Shown here: positions 1 through 7,402 of the stretch, one piece after another | Layout: every line of letters begins with the position of its first letter | How positions within the stretch are numbered: position 1 is the stretch's first letter | Assembly: GCA_035295665.1 (NCBI GenBank) | Contig: DATGIQ010000021.1 | Coordinates: 1-14,394, forward strand | Length of the DNA stretch: 14,394 nt | Reading direction: 5' to 3' | Source: DATGIQ01 sp035295665 | GTDB lineage: Bacteria; Planctomycetota; Planctomycetia; Gemmatales; Gemmataceae | The notes under the pieces: model-generated | Databases searched by the model: none | What the model saw: only the letters and a program-made list of their open reading frames with translations | Told to the model about the DNA's origin: nothing | Program-made: the position numbers and the translations under genes

Positions 1-323
1 AGCTTGTCGGGGTGAAAGGAGTCCTGTGCTCGGTCCACCGCTGCCTGGGCATGGCGAGCGGCCTGGAACAGCTCCGGATCGATGGCAAAACGGATCTGCA
101 TCGGTCTGCCAAGGATTTCGTGGGCGGCATCGCGGACGGCCTCAGCGAATGTGCTTTGGAGCCATTCTTGGTAGAAGTGGTTGGGGACGCCGACCACGAG
201 GTGGTCGCCATTCCACATAAACTTCGTGTTTCGGGTGAACCACAGATTGTAGCGTGGCTCCCCAATGCGTTGAGCAATCGCCTTGCCCAACGAAGCCACG
301 ATTTCGCGCTCGCTGGCAGTCAA
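1..323 (-). CDS. dnaA: Chromosomal replication initiator DnaA, N-terminal part (cut by window edge)
   Basis: About 107 codons are visible and the frame runs off the left edge, so the AAA+ and DNA-binding domains lie outside. The translation fits the DnaA N-terminal domain (domain I), which oligomerises the initiator and recruits the helicase. Visible landmarks are a helix starting 'SEREIVASLGKAIAQRI', then 'PRYNLWFT' (residues 23-30), a beta segment 'HLVVGVPNHF' (41-50), 'YQEWLQSTF' (51-59) and 'MQIRFAIDPELF' (75-86), the usual order for domain I. The chosen start is TTG at 323-321: a GGAGGG Shine-Dalgarno lies 5 nt upstream and the domain begins immediately. The frame stays open upstream, but I saw no ATG or GTG with a better site. 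The gene follows the acetyltransferase on the same strand after 276 bp. Only one domain is visible, so a DnaA-domain-I paralogue cannot be excluded. Confidence 0.78.
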   Translation of the reverse strand, partial: MTASEREIVASLGKAIAQRIGEPRYNLWFTRNTKFMWNGDHLVVGVPNHFYQEWLQSTFAEAVRDAAHEILGRPMQIRFAIDPELFQAARHAQAAVDRAQDSFHPDK

Positions 324-599
324 GCAATCCCTCCGGCGCGCAACACTACCGCGTGGTTGCGTCAGATCGTTGGCAAGAACGGGTAGTCCGCAGTCAGGAG
401 GGAAATGCCTGCTTCGGACGGTCATTCTCGGAGATGACAAGAATTGTAGGATTGTGCGGAACGGCTTACCAGCGCAGAATCGGATTCTGGCGCGCTCCCG
501 CGGCGCGGGCTGGCGCAAACGACGCAACAACAAGCACTTCGCGCCCTACCCCTACCATCGATGGATCACGCATGTCCCCTAAGGGCGTGGAAAAGCTGT
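324..599. other. Intergenic region upstream of dnaA
   Basis: No convincing gene is seen here. It should contain the dnaA promoter, but no clear -35/-10 pair stands out. There is no cluster of consensus DnaA boxes (TTATCCACA). The only near match is TTTTCCACG on the minus strand at 586-594, so this is not an evident oriC. A 15-bp perfect palindrome at 475-489 is listed separately. Confidence 0.6.
475..489. repeat. 15-bp perfect palindrome upstream of dnaA
   Basis: CAGAATC and GATTCTG flank a single central G. The site lies about 150 bp upstream of the dnaA start. Its short symmetric form without a loop fits a dimeric-repressor operator better than an RNA hairpin, but no known regulator motif is recognised. 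Its function is inferred only from shape and position. Confidence 0.35.
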
Positions 600-1526
600 T
601 CATGGCTGGTTGTTCCAAATCGCCAAATACACTTCCCGGCGATCAAACGGCTCGAAACCGAGTCCCAAATACAGGTTCCATGCTGGGTGATTGCGCGTGT
701 CCACTGCCAGCGTGACCTGTGATGCGCCAGCTGCGCGAGCCTCATGCAGGACCTTCTGCGTCATCGCCCGGCCAACGCCGGAGCCGCGTGCCTCGGGGAC
801 CACGCCCAGGTAAGACAGATCCCAGCCTTGCCATTCCGGCATTTCCGCGACCAGAAGGACGCCAACCGCCCGATTCCCCTGCTGTGCCAACCACCAATGT
901 TCGGGATCATGGGATCCCTGCGCCCGGTGACCGTCCACGATTTCTTGTAAGCTGCGTACGCCGTTCACTTCCGGGCAATCCTTCGATCCCTCGTAAGTGC
1001 GCAAAAGCGTTCGATGAAAGACGGCCTGGTCGCAGCTGCGATAACTTTCGAACGTGATCTCCGGGGAAACTTTGGCGGGCAAGGCTCGCACATCCAGCTC
1101 ATGTCGCATGTACCACAAGCTGGTGATGTGTTCGAACCCGTGCCGTTCGAGCGGAGAAGCCAAGTGGGTTTCATCTTTCGCCAAGAGGGTCTGCCCGAGC
1201 TTGGCGCCGCGTTGGCGCAGCCAAACAATCGCCGACGTCAGGAGTGCGTCTTCGATCCGCTGCTGGGCAGTGCCAGGGCACGCCTGCGGCGGCCACAGCA
1301 GCCCGCTGGCCCCCGCCACCGGCAAGCACACCATGGCGCCTACCAGACCATGATCGCTGGGCAAGACGGTGACCCCAGCGGGATCCAGTTCGCCCTGCCT
1401 TAGGAGCCGCAGCGCGTTGCGGACGCGCGCTTGTCGTTCCTCCATCCGAAGATGTTGAAAAATCAGCTGAAACGCTTGGGTCCATTCATCCGGACGGGCC
1501 CGGCGAGACTCAAGGGGCTTCTGCAT
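600..1526 (-). CDS. Tandem GNAT-family N-acetyltransferase
   Basis: This is a 308-residue protein with two GNAT-like halves, the layout also seen in mycothiol-synthase-like acetyltransferases. The C-terminal half (about residues 155-308) is the better conserved one. It has the acetyl-CoA pyrophosphate-binding motif A 'VVPEARGSGVGR' (242-253) and the late GNAT signature 'TLAVDTRNHPAWNLYLGLGF' (272-291). The N-terminal half (about 1-145) has the fold spacing but no clear motif A, so it is probably structural. The start chosen is ATG at 1526, with AGGG 8 nt upstream. An in-frame GTG at 1553 would add nine residues but has no well-spaced ribosome site. A TATAGT box at 1602-1597 (minus) could be its -10 element. 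The substrate (small molecule or protein amine) cannot be told from the sequence. It is on the same strand as dnaA, but a 276-bp gap makes co-transcription uncertain. Confidence 0.85.
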   Translation of the reverse strand: MQKPLESRRARPDEWTQAFQLIFQHLRMEERQARVRNALRLLRQGELDPAGVTVLPSDHGLVGAMVCLPVAGASGLLWPPQACPGTAQQRIEDALLTSAIVWLRQRGAKLGQTLLAKDETHLASPLERHGFEHITSLWYMRHELDVRALPAKVSPEITFESYRSCDQAVFHRTLLRTYEGSKDCPEVNGVRSLQEIVDGHRAQGSHDPEHWWLAQQGNRAVGVLLVAEMPEWQGWDLSYLGVVPEARGSGVGRAMTQKVLHEARAAGASQVTLAVDTRNHPAWNLYLGLGFEPFDRREVYLAIWNNQP

Positions 1527-1892
1527 AAAGGCGGCCCTGGTGGAAACCAACACGGACTCGCGGAGGTCCCTCTATTCGAAAAAGATCCCCAACCTTACTA
1601 TACCGCGCTCTTTCGCGGATTCTTGGTCCTCAGCTCCCGCCGACCGGGCAAGATCACGCCTGCTGAATTTGCCTGTCTGGCTCAACATGGCACGCTTCTT
1701 GCAACCACATGATCAGTCGCTGTGCCGGGGAGCGGCAGCCAGCTCTCCAAACGGTTGCGGCTGCTTCCCGGAGTGCTCTTGAGCCAAATAGCTCTCTGGG
1801 TTACTTAGGGATCCCGTGAGGATGCACTTTGGCCGTCGCAGCGGTAGTTGGAAACCGGGGTAAGCTGGGCAAATGCAAGGAAGGGCTGGCGA
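1527..1892. promoter_or_regulatory. Divergent intergenic region, acetyltransferase / radical SAM gene
   Basis: No gene is seen. For the minus-strand acetyltransferase, TATAGT at 1602-1597 is a plausible -10, without a clear -35. Just upstream of it, 1603-1618 forms a short stem (CCGCG and CGCGG around six bases). For the plus-strand radical SAM gene a weak TTGAGC (1779-1784) with a 17-bp spacer to TACTTA (1802-1807) is the best candidate. No cobalamin-riboswitch consensus was seen, although the downstream protein probably binds B12. The radical SAM ribosome site is AAGGG, 7 nt before the ATG at 1893. Confidence 0.35.
1725..1771. repeat. Imperfect hairpin in the divergent intergenic region
   Basis: CCGGGGAGC (1725-1733) pairs with GCTTCCCGG (1763-1771) with one G-U. 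After a 3-nt bulge, AGCC (1737-1740) pairs with GGCT (1759-1762), giving 13 bp around an 18-nt loop. It ends about 120 bp before the radical SAM start. It could be an operator or a leader structure, but no T-tract follows, so a simple terminator is unlikely. Confidence 0.4.
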
Positions 1893-3455
1893 ATGGCCAA
1901 GATCGTCTTGATTAATCCACGATTTGAGATGTCGTATTGGGGGATGGAACATGCGCTGCCGCTTTTGGGGAAGCGCGCCAACCTTCCGGTCGCCGCCCTG
2001 CCTTTGCTGGCCGCCTTGACTCCCGGAGAGCACCAGGTAACTCTCCTGGATGAGAATGTCGACCCCATCGATTACGATCAATTGGCCGAGGCGGACATCG
2101 TCGGGATCACCGGCATGATCGTGCAACGCTCTCGGATGCGCGCGATCCTCAAAGAACTGAAAGTGCGCGGCATCTTCACCGTTGTCGGCGGGCCCTGGGT
2201 GAGCGTGCGCGAAGACTACTTCGGTGATTTGGCCGACGTTATCTTTGTCGGCGAAGCCGAGGAAACCTGGCCTGAGTTCCTCCAAGATTGGCAGCAGGGG
2301 CGACACCGCTGCCGCTACGAACAGGCCGAAAAAACCGACATGACCAAGGTGCCGACGCCCCGCTTTGATCGGCTGAAGATGGATCAATATCTGTTCGGCA
2401 GTGTCCAGTTTTCGCGCGGCTGCCCTTTCCAGTGCGAGTTTTGCGACATCATCGTAACGTTTGGTCGTCGGCCGCGCTTGAAAACGAGTGCCCAGATCAT
2501 TGCCGAGTTGGAAGCGCTCCGGGCCCAGAAAATTGAGATCGCTTTCATCGTCGATGACAACCTGATCGGCAACAAGAAAGCCATCAAAGTCTTGCTGCGC
2601 GATCTCATCGCTTACCAGCAGGCCAACGGATATCCCTTCGATTTTTTCACGGAGGCCTCGCTGGACTTGGCCGAGGATCAGGAATTAATGCAGTTGATGG
2701 TGGATGCGAACATCATCAGCGTCTTCATCGGGATTGAAAGTCCCAACGAAAAATCGCTCCAGGAAACGCGAAAATTTCAGAACGTCCGCCCGGCAGGCAC
2801 GCTCGTGGAGCGCGTCCATCGGATTCAGAACGCCGGCATCGAGGTTTGGTGCGGCATGATCCTGGGGTTCGACCATGATGATGCCAGCATCTTCGAAGCC
2901 CAGCGCCGGTTCCTCAAAGAAGCCCGCATCACCACCGCCATGATCGGCATGCTGTCGGCCATTCCCAAGACTCCCCTCCATGCCCGGTTGGCTCGGGAAG
3001 GCCGGCTCGATCTGGACGATGAGATCGAGTTTGGGACAAACGTCATTCCCTTACAGATGAGCCGGGCAGACCTTCGCGATGGGTACGTCAACGTGATGCG
3101 GGATCTGTATGAGCCGGACTCCTATTTCGAACGGCTCGAAGAGCTGTATCTCAAGCAGCGGGCGTCCTTCAATGGAGGCGTCGTGAAGTACTGGAAACGG
3201 CATCCCTGGAATTGGCTGACGCGCCAAACATCCAACTGGGTTGTTTCGGCGGTGCTGCTGTGGCGTCTCTTACAGGGGGTCCGTCAGCCCGATCTGCGCC
3301 GTGAATATGTACGGCGGATCTGGCGTCTGGTACTGGCTCGCCCCGAGCCCAACCTGCTCATTTTTTATCTGTTCAAGTGCTTCCTCCATTACCACCAGCA
3401 CACGATGGCCCAGCAAATGGCTCGTGGAGAAAGCAAGGTTTATAATTCGATCTGA
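1893..3455 (+). CDS. B12-binding-domain radical SAM protein with DUF4070-like C-terminus
   Basis: This 520-residue protein has a cobalamin-binding-type Rossmann domain at about residues 1-145 ('TVVGGPW' at 96-102, 'VGEAEETWPEF' at 119-129). A radical SAM barrel follows, with the 4Fe-4S motif C177-x3-C181-x2-C184 inside 'SRGCPFQCEFC'. The C-terminal region (about 345-520) resembles DUF4070. This architecture is shared with the hopanoid methylases HpnP and HpnR and many uncharacterised homologues. Such enzymes use S-adenosylmethionine and usually methylcobalamin to methylate unactivated carbon. The classic DxHxxG cobalamin motif is absent, as is usual in this class. ATG 1893 is chosen because AAGGG lies 7 nt upstream and the protein then begins 'MAKIVLINPR', the normal first beta strand; a TTG at 1848 is less likely. 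No hopanoid genes are nearby, so the substrate is unassigned. It converges on the kinase gene with an 18-bp gap. Confidence 0.9.
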   Translation: MAKIVLINPRFEMSYWGMEHALPLLGKRANLPVAALPLLAALTPGEHQVTLLDENVDPIDYDQLAEADIVGITGMIVQRSRMRAILKELKVRGIFTVVGGPWVSVREDYFGDLADVIFVGEAEETWPEFLQDWQQGRHRCRYEQAEKTDMTKVPTPRFDRLKMDQYLFGSVQFSRGCPFQCEFCDIIVTFGRRPRLKTSAQIIAELEALRAQKIEIAFIVDDNLIGNKKAIKVLLRDLIAYQQANGYPFDFFTEASLDLAEDQELMQLMVDANIISVFIGIESPNEKSLQETRKFQNVRPAGTLVERVHRIQNAGIEVWCGMILGFDHDDASIFEAQRRFLKEARITTAMIGMLSAIPKTPLHARLAREGRLDLDDEIEFGTNVIPLQMSRADLRDGYVNVMRDLYEPDSYFERLEELYLKQRASFNGGVVKYWKRHPWNWLTRQTSNWVVSAVLLWRLLQGVRQPDLRREYVRRIWRLVLARPEPNLLIFYLFKCFLHYHQHTMAQQMARGESKVYNSI

Positions 3456-3473
3456 ACCGGTATCTGCTTCGGA

Positions 3474-6400
3474 CTAACCAACTCTCTGACGAATCACCAG
3501 GCCAACGGCCGGCCCCGGCACATCGAGGCTCATGGGCTCGCCCTGGAAGCCACGGGCTCGAAGCAGCGTAGCCACCGCAGGGTCCGTGGCGACCGTCGGC
3601 GTCAGAAGGATTTCTCCGCCACGGATTAACTTCGGTAACCGCATCGCCTGGCTCACCATCGTCCCAAAATAGTCGAGCTGTCCGTTGAGCGTTGCTGCCA
3701 TCGCCGGCCCGTGGTGGATGCCGATGCGCGGAGACAGGCTGTGAGCTTGGTCGCCCGGCGGCAGAGCTTGAAGTGCGAGCCCGGCCCGGACGGCCGCGGT
3801 CGCTTCGCTGAACACTGCCACCACGCCCTCATCCACTGTTTTCACCACAGCCCCAGCTTCCCGACGAATGCACTCCTCGAGTTGGTGGAAATGATCGCGA
3901 AAGAGGGCAAAGGTCTTCGCGTCTCCCAGCTCACGATAGAGACGTTCAGCCTGATCCAAGGCGGTGACGAGCAAAGTAACGGTCGCAACGCGGACCAGCT
4001 GCCCTGGAGAGAGGACCTCGCCGGGGAACAACTCGCGGAACAGGGCCAGCGACGCCGCCCGAGCCGCTGTCAAGGCGTCAGCGCGTGGAGCCGTTCGTTC
4101 CACGCGCACCAGCAACTCCTGCGAACAGCCGTTGGTCAAGATCAGCATCTGCACGCCGGTACGCAAGATTCGCGGCCCGTCGGCGCGATCGGCGCCGGCA
4201 AGGTCCAGATCCCATTGGCTAGTTGGTGCCGACGGTCGGACGTGGAAATCGAGGGCATAGGGTAACTGTGGTCCGCGCACCCGATAGGCCCCTTCGCTCA
4301 GCGCGAGACGGACTTCCAGACGCTCGCCGGCCGCAACTCGGACTTGGACGACGACATGAGGCGAGTGCGCCGGGCCTCCCATACAAAACGTCTTCTGCTC
4401 GGAGTCGCGGATCTCCGGATGAACCCGGAAAATCAGCTCGACCGAATTGGCAAAATCTAGCTCGAAATCACGGTTGCACGCCGGGCAGTTGCCATGAGAG
4501 CGTACGGCCCGGAGGGTCTGCTTGATGTCGGAGGCGATCCGGCAAACAGGGCAGAGAATGTCCCACAGCAGCAGGAGTAGGCCCTCCTGCACACCGTACA
4601 GACAGGCAGCCACGACCTCTTCTTCCTCCAGATCCCAACGGTGGGCCAGAGCAATCGGCCGGATACGGGCCAATTCCTGGCTTGGCGCCTGGGCCAGAAA
4701 ATCCCCCAGCCGCTCGACAACCGCGGCCGCTACGCCACGGGCAAGCAGCCGGTCGAGCAGGCGCTCCAGCCGCTCGTGACGTGCGGCGGACAGCTGATGG
4801 GGTTGCTCAAAGGGATCGACGAACGCGTGGCTCCCGAGCCGACCAGTCACGGCGGCATCGATGCGCCGATACACCCGATCCAGGTTACGCTTCCCCTTGG
4901 CGCCGATTTCTACGGCGGCGACCGTTCGACCCAGCAGACCGCGTGGAGCTACCCAGACCTTGTGTCGGAGAATCGTTCCAGTCAGAGCCCGGGGCGTGAG
5001 CTCGGTCCGGCTTACGAGCCATTTGAATGGCCCGTGGCTGAATTCGCGAAGAACTCCCATGCGCTGGGCTTCAATCCATTCGAATGGGTGCTCTTCCCAG
5101 GTCGCGGTCAGCCCGAGCTTCCGGATCTTACCCATCCGCCTCACCCGTGGGCGCAGCGTCGGACCCGGTAGCGAATCTTTCTTTTGAGCGTCTTCTTGCT
5201 CGGGCTGGTTCGTGAACTGAACGGCGGGGAGCCCGCAAGCCCGGTTGAGCCGGTCGGTGTTGGAAACATGTGGCCAAAGCTCCTGGGGCGATGCCTGCAG
5301 CTCCCAGCTCCAGTCATAGCACAGCACCTGACCTGGGTCGCAGGCGGGAAGCTGAGGATGAATGGCGACGGGAACTGGTTCGCCCCGGAGCAAGCATTCG
5401 AGATCACGGAGGAGTGCTCCGGCGTTGGGGTGGCGGGCTTCCGGCGCCTTGGCCAGGGCTTTTTCCACGATCCCGATGACGCCATCGCTGAGGGCAGGAT
5501 TGAGGAGGCGCAACGGCGGCGGCGGTTCGTTGCAGTGAAGGGCGATCACCGTCATCGGATTGGATCCGTCGAACGGCAGCCGGCCGGAAAGCATCTGGAA
5601 AAGCGTCACTCCCATGGCGTAAACGTCGGTGCGCGGGTCCGCCGTGCCGCCGACGCACTGCTCGGGGGCCATGTAAAACGGCGTTCCCACGAGGGCCCCG
5701 GCCTGAGTGACGTTGAGCGATTCGGATTCGACGACATGGCGCGCGAGCCCGAAGTCGGATAGCTTCACTTTAAAAGGTGGGCTGGTTTGTTGAGCAAAGC
5801 CGTGCTGCGTTTCCTGTGTTGTGGCACGATTCCAGCCGGAGTCGAGGAGGATGTTGTCCGGCTTGATGTCGCGATGGACGATGCCGCGCTCGTGGGCATC
5901 GACCAAGGCGCGGGCGACATCGGCCATGATCGCGAGGGCCAACGATTCTTCCAGCCGACCGCGCTTCGCCAGGAGAGTGCCGAGACTGGTCCCCGCTACA
6001 AATTCGAGGACCAAGTAATGAATTCCGTCGTCTTCGTTAACCTCCAATAGGTTCGTGACGTGGGGGTTGTTCACTTCCGCCAGGAGCCGGCATTCCTTGT
6101 GAAAGCGCTGCAAAGCATGGGCATTATGGGCGAGGTCGGTGCGGACCGTTTTGATGGCAACGATGGTCTCATCGACGGGATCCTGTGCGCGATAGACCGC
6201 GCCCATTCCACCCTGCCCCAGTTTTTCCAAGAGCCGGTAGCGCCCCAGATTCTTGCGCTGCAATTGCAGCTCCGGCCCAGAAATGCTTTGGGCAGGCGAT
6301 TCATCTTCGCGGCGAGTCCGTCCCGGGGCATCCCCGGCTACTTCCACCGGGGAAGATTCCGTGAACGATCGCGCCGCTGCGGCACCGATAGCGATCGTCG

Positions 6401-7193
6401 CCTGGGGTGCGGAGGGCGGAGCCGGCCGGAAGCAATCCAGGATTTCGAGTAGCCGGCCGTGAACTTCGCCAGCCAGCGGACGCTCACCGGAGTCGCCGGC
6501 AAGCATGGATCGAATCAGTGGCTCAAGCTTGCCGGTCAAGGCCAGACCCGGCCGACGTAGTTCCGCGAACCCTTTTTGGTCGTTGCGAGACCGTTGCGGT
6601 GCTCGGCCGGTGAATAGCCAAGATAACAAAGCCCCCATGCTATAGATGTCCGCTGCCAAGGTCCGCGTGCCATCCTGGATCGATTCGGGGGCCCGGCAGT
6701 GAGCATCGATCTGGGCGAACGATTGTGCGGTGAGGGCGGTTCGTACGTCGACTCCGGTGAAGTCGATTTTCAATCGTTGCCCCGGGAGGACAAAAACGGC
6801 ACTGGGGCACAATTGACCATGAGCGAGCCCGAGGCGATGTGCAGCGACTACGGCCTCAGCCAGGCCAAGGGCCAAAGGGACAGCTTCCGTTTCGGTGAGA
6901 GACGCGACAGAGGCGAGCAGGTCGCCCAGGGTTTGGCTGTGAACCCATTCCAGCGCCACGAAAGGGGGATTGTGTTGCAGCGCGAGTTCGTGGATTTGTA
7001 GTGCACTGGGATGGTTGAGCATCCGGGCCAAGCGCAGCTGTCGGGAAAGGAAATCCTGGCGCAGGACATCTGCCCCCAAACCGGACAGGACGCGAACTTC
7101 GACGTGGCTACCGTCGCTGTTTTGCGCCCGATAGGAAACGCCATCCCGGCCCGCTTCTAATGGAGCCAGGATTCGGTAACGGCCGACAAGCAT
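3474..7193 (-). CDS. Pseudokinase-kinase-SRPBCC-DUF5939-degenerate class III cyclase fusion
   Basis: This 1239-residue protein appears soluble; no clear membrane segment is seen. (1) Residues 5-250 are a kinase fold without catalytic residues: R34 replaces the VAIK lysine and 'HGQLCPSAV' (125-133) replaces HRDxKPxN. (2) After a disordered linker (about 255-315) comes a canonical Hanks-type kinase (318-602): glycine loop GQGGMGAVY 326-334, K348, HRDIKPDN 440-447, DFG 480-482, APE 509-511. A roughly 25-residue insert lies between NILLD and DFG. (3) Residues 625-780 look like an SRPBCC/polyketide-cyclase fold. (4) Residues 800-975 match DUF5939, with two knuckles, C881xxC884 and C903xxC906, likely binding a metal. 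(5) Residues 1065-1215 are a class III nucleotidyl cyclase domain with A1078 and E1122 at the metal-aspartate positions and S1181 at the catalytic asparagine; R1185 and K1118 remain. Kinase activity is likely; cyclase activity is doubtful. The ATG at 7193 has AAGG 7 nt upstream. The gene is divergent from the desaturase gene. Confidence 0.92.
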   Translation of the reverse strand: MLVGRYRILAPLEAGRDGVSYRAQNSDGSHVEVRVLSGLGADVLRQDFLSRQLRLARMLNHPSALQIHELALQHNPPFVALEWVHSQTLGDLLASVASLTETEAVPLALGLAEAVVAAHRLGLAHGQLCPSAVFVLPGQRLKIDFTGVDVRTALTAQSFAQIDAHCRAPESIQDGTRTLAADIYSMGALLSWLFTGRAPQRSRNDQKGFAELRRPGLALTGKLEPLIRSMLAGDSGERPLAGEVHGRLLEILDCFRPAPPSAPQATIAIGAAAARSFTESSPVEVAGDAPGRTRREDESPAQSISGPELQLQRKNLGRYRLLEKLGQGGMGAVYRAQDPVDETIVAIKTVRTDLAHNAHALQRFHKECRLLAEVNNPHVTNLLEVNEDDGIHYLVLEFVAGTSLGTLLAKRGRLEESLALAIMADVARALVDAHERGIVHRDIKPDNILLDSGWNRATTQETQHGFAQQTSPPFKVKLSDFGLARHVVESESLNVTQAGALVGTPFYMAPEQCVGGTADPRTDVYAMGVTLFQMLSGRLPFDGSNPMTVIALHCNEPPPPLRLLNPALSDGVIGIVEKALAKAPEARHPNAGALLRDLECLLRGEPVPVAIHPQLPACDPGQVLCYDWSWELQASPQELWPHVSNTDRLNRACGLPAVQFTNQPEQEDAQKKDSLPGPTLRPRVRRMGKIRKLGLTATWEEHPFEWIEAQRMGVLREFSHGPFKWLVSRTELTPRALTGTILRHKVWVAPRGLLGRTVAAVEIGAKGKRNLDRVYRRIDAAVTGRLGSHAFVDPFEQPHQLSAARHERLERLLDRLLARGVAAAVVERLGDFLAQAPSQELARIRPIALAHRWDLEEEEVVAACLYGVQEGLLLLLWDILCPVCRIASDIKQTLRAVRSHGNCPACNRDFELDFANSVELIFRVHPEIRDSEQKTFCMGGPAHSPHVVVQVRVAAGERLEVRLALSEGAYRVRGPQLPYALDFHVRPSAPTSQWDLDLAGADRADGPRILRTGVQMLILTNGCSQELLVRVERTAPRADALTAARAASLALFRELFPGEVLSPGQLVRVATVTLLVTALDQAERLYRELGDAKTFALFRDHFHQLEECIRREAGAVVKTVDEGVVAVFSEATAAVRAGLALQALPPGDQAHSLSPRIGIHHGPAMAATLNGQLDYFGTMVSQAMRLPKLIRGGEILLTPTVATDPAVATLLRARGFQGEPMSLDVPGPAVGLVIRQRVG

Positions 7194-7402
7194 ACTTCAG
7201 CCTTGGACTTTTGCGCCATCGTCGGAGTTCAGACGATGGATCTCATTGTGGCGTAGACGGGGCGAGAATGCAAAGCGAAAGCGGTGACCCATCCTCCGGC
7301 GGTTGTAGGATACTCCTGTCTGATTCACTCCGAATCCATAGACTCATCTGCGGATGCTTTGGTGATACGTCGCTTGCACATTCGTCCTGTTGGGAAGCCG
7401 CG
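7194..7402. promoter_or_regulatory. Shared divergent promoter region, kinase / desaturase
   Basis: These 209 bp separate two divergent start codons, so promoters for both genes should lie here. No strong sigma-70-type -35/-10 pair is visible for either direction. The clearest structure is the 8-bp inverted repeat at 7216-7239, listed separately. The desaturase ribosome site is GGAAG, 5 nt before ATG 7403. Confidence 0.45.
7216..7239. repeat. 8-bp inverted repeat, candidate operator or leader hairpin
   Basis: CCATCGTC (7216-7223) and GACGATGG (7232-7239) are perfect inverted copies separated by 8 bp. The near edge is 22 bp from the kinase start codon. The 16-bp centre-to-centre spacing suits a dimeric regulator; alternatively it folds in the kinase mRNA leader close to the ribosome site. 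Its position between divergent genes would allow one factor to control both. Confidence 0.4.

Noticed and set aside
12..386. Plus-strand open frame of 124 residues
   Set aside because: It is antisense to the dnaA start; the minus-strand frame has clear DnaA domain I features and a strong ribosome site.
586..594. TTTTCCACG on the minus strand as a DnaA box
   Set aside because: It is a single 8-of-9 match, expected by chance; no cluster supports an origin.
1527..1892. Cobalamin riboswitch before the B12 radical SAM gene
   Set aside because: I looked for the conserved B12-box sequences and found none; the hairpin present does not match that fold.
7160..7402. N-terminal extension of the desaturase by 81 residues
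   Set aside because: The extension overlaps the kinase 5' end antisense, reads as low-complexity noncoding sequence, and ATG 7403 has its own ribosome site and fits the family length.
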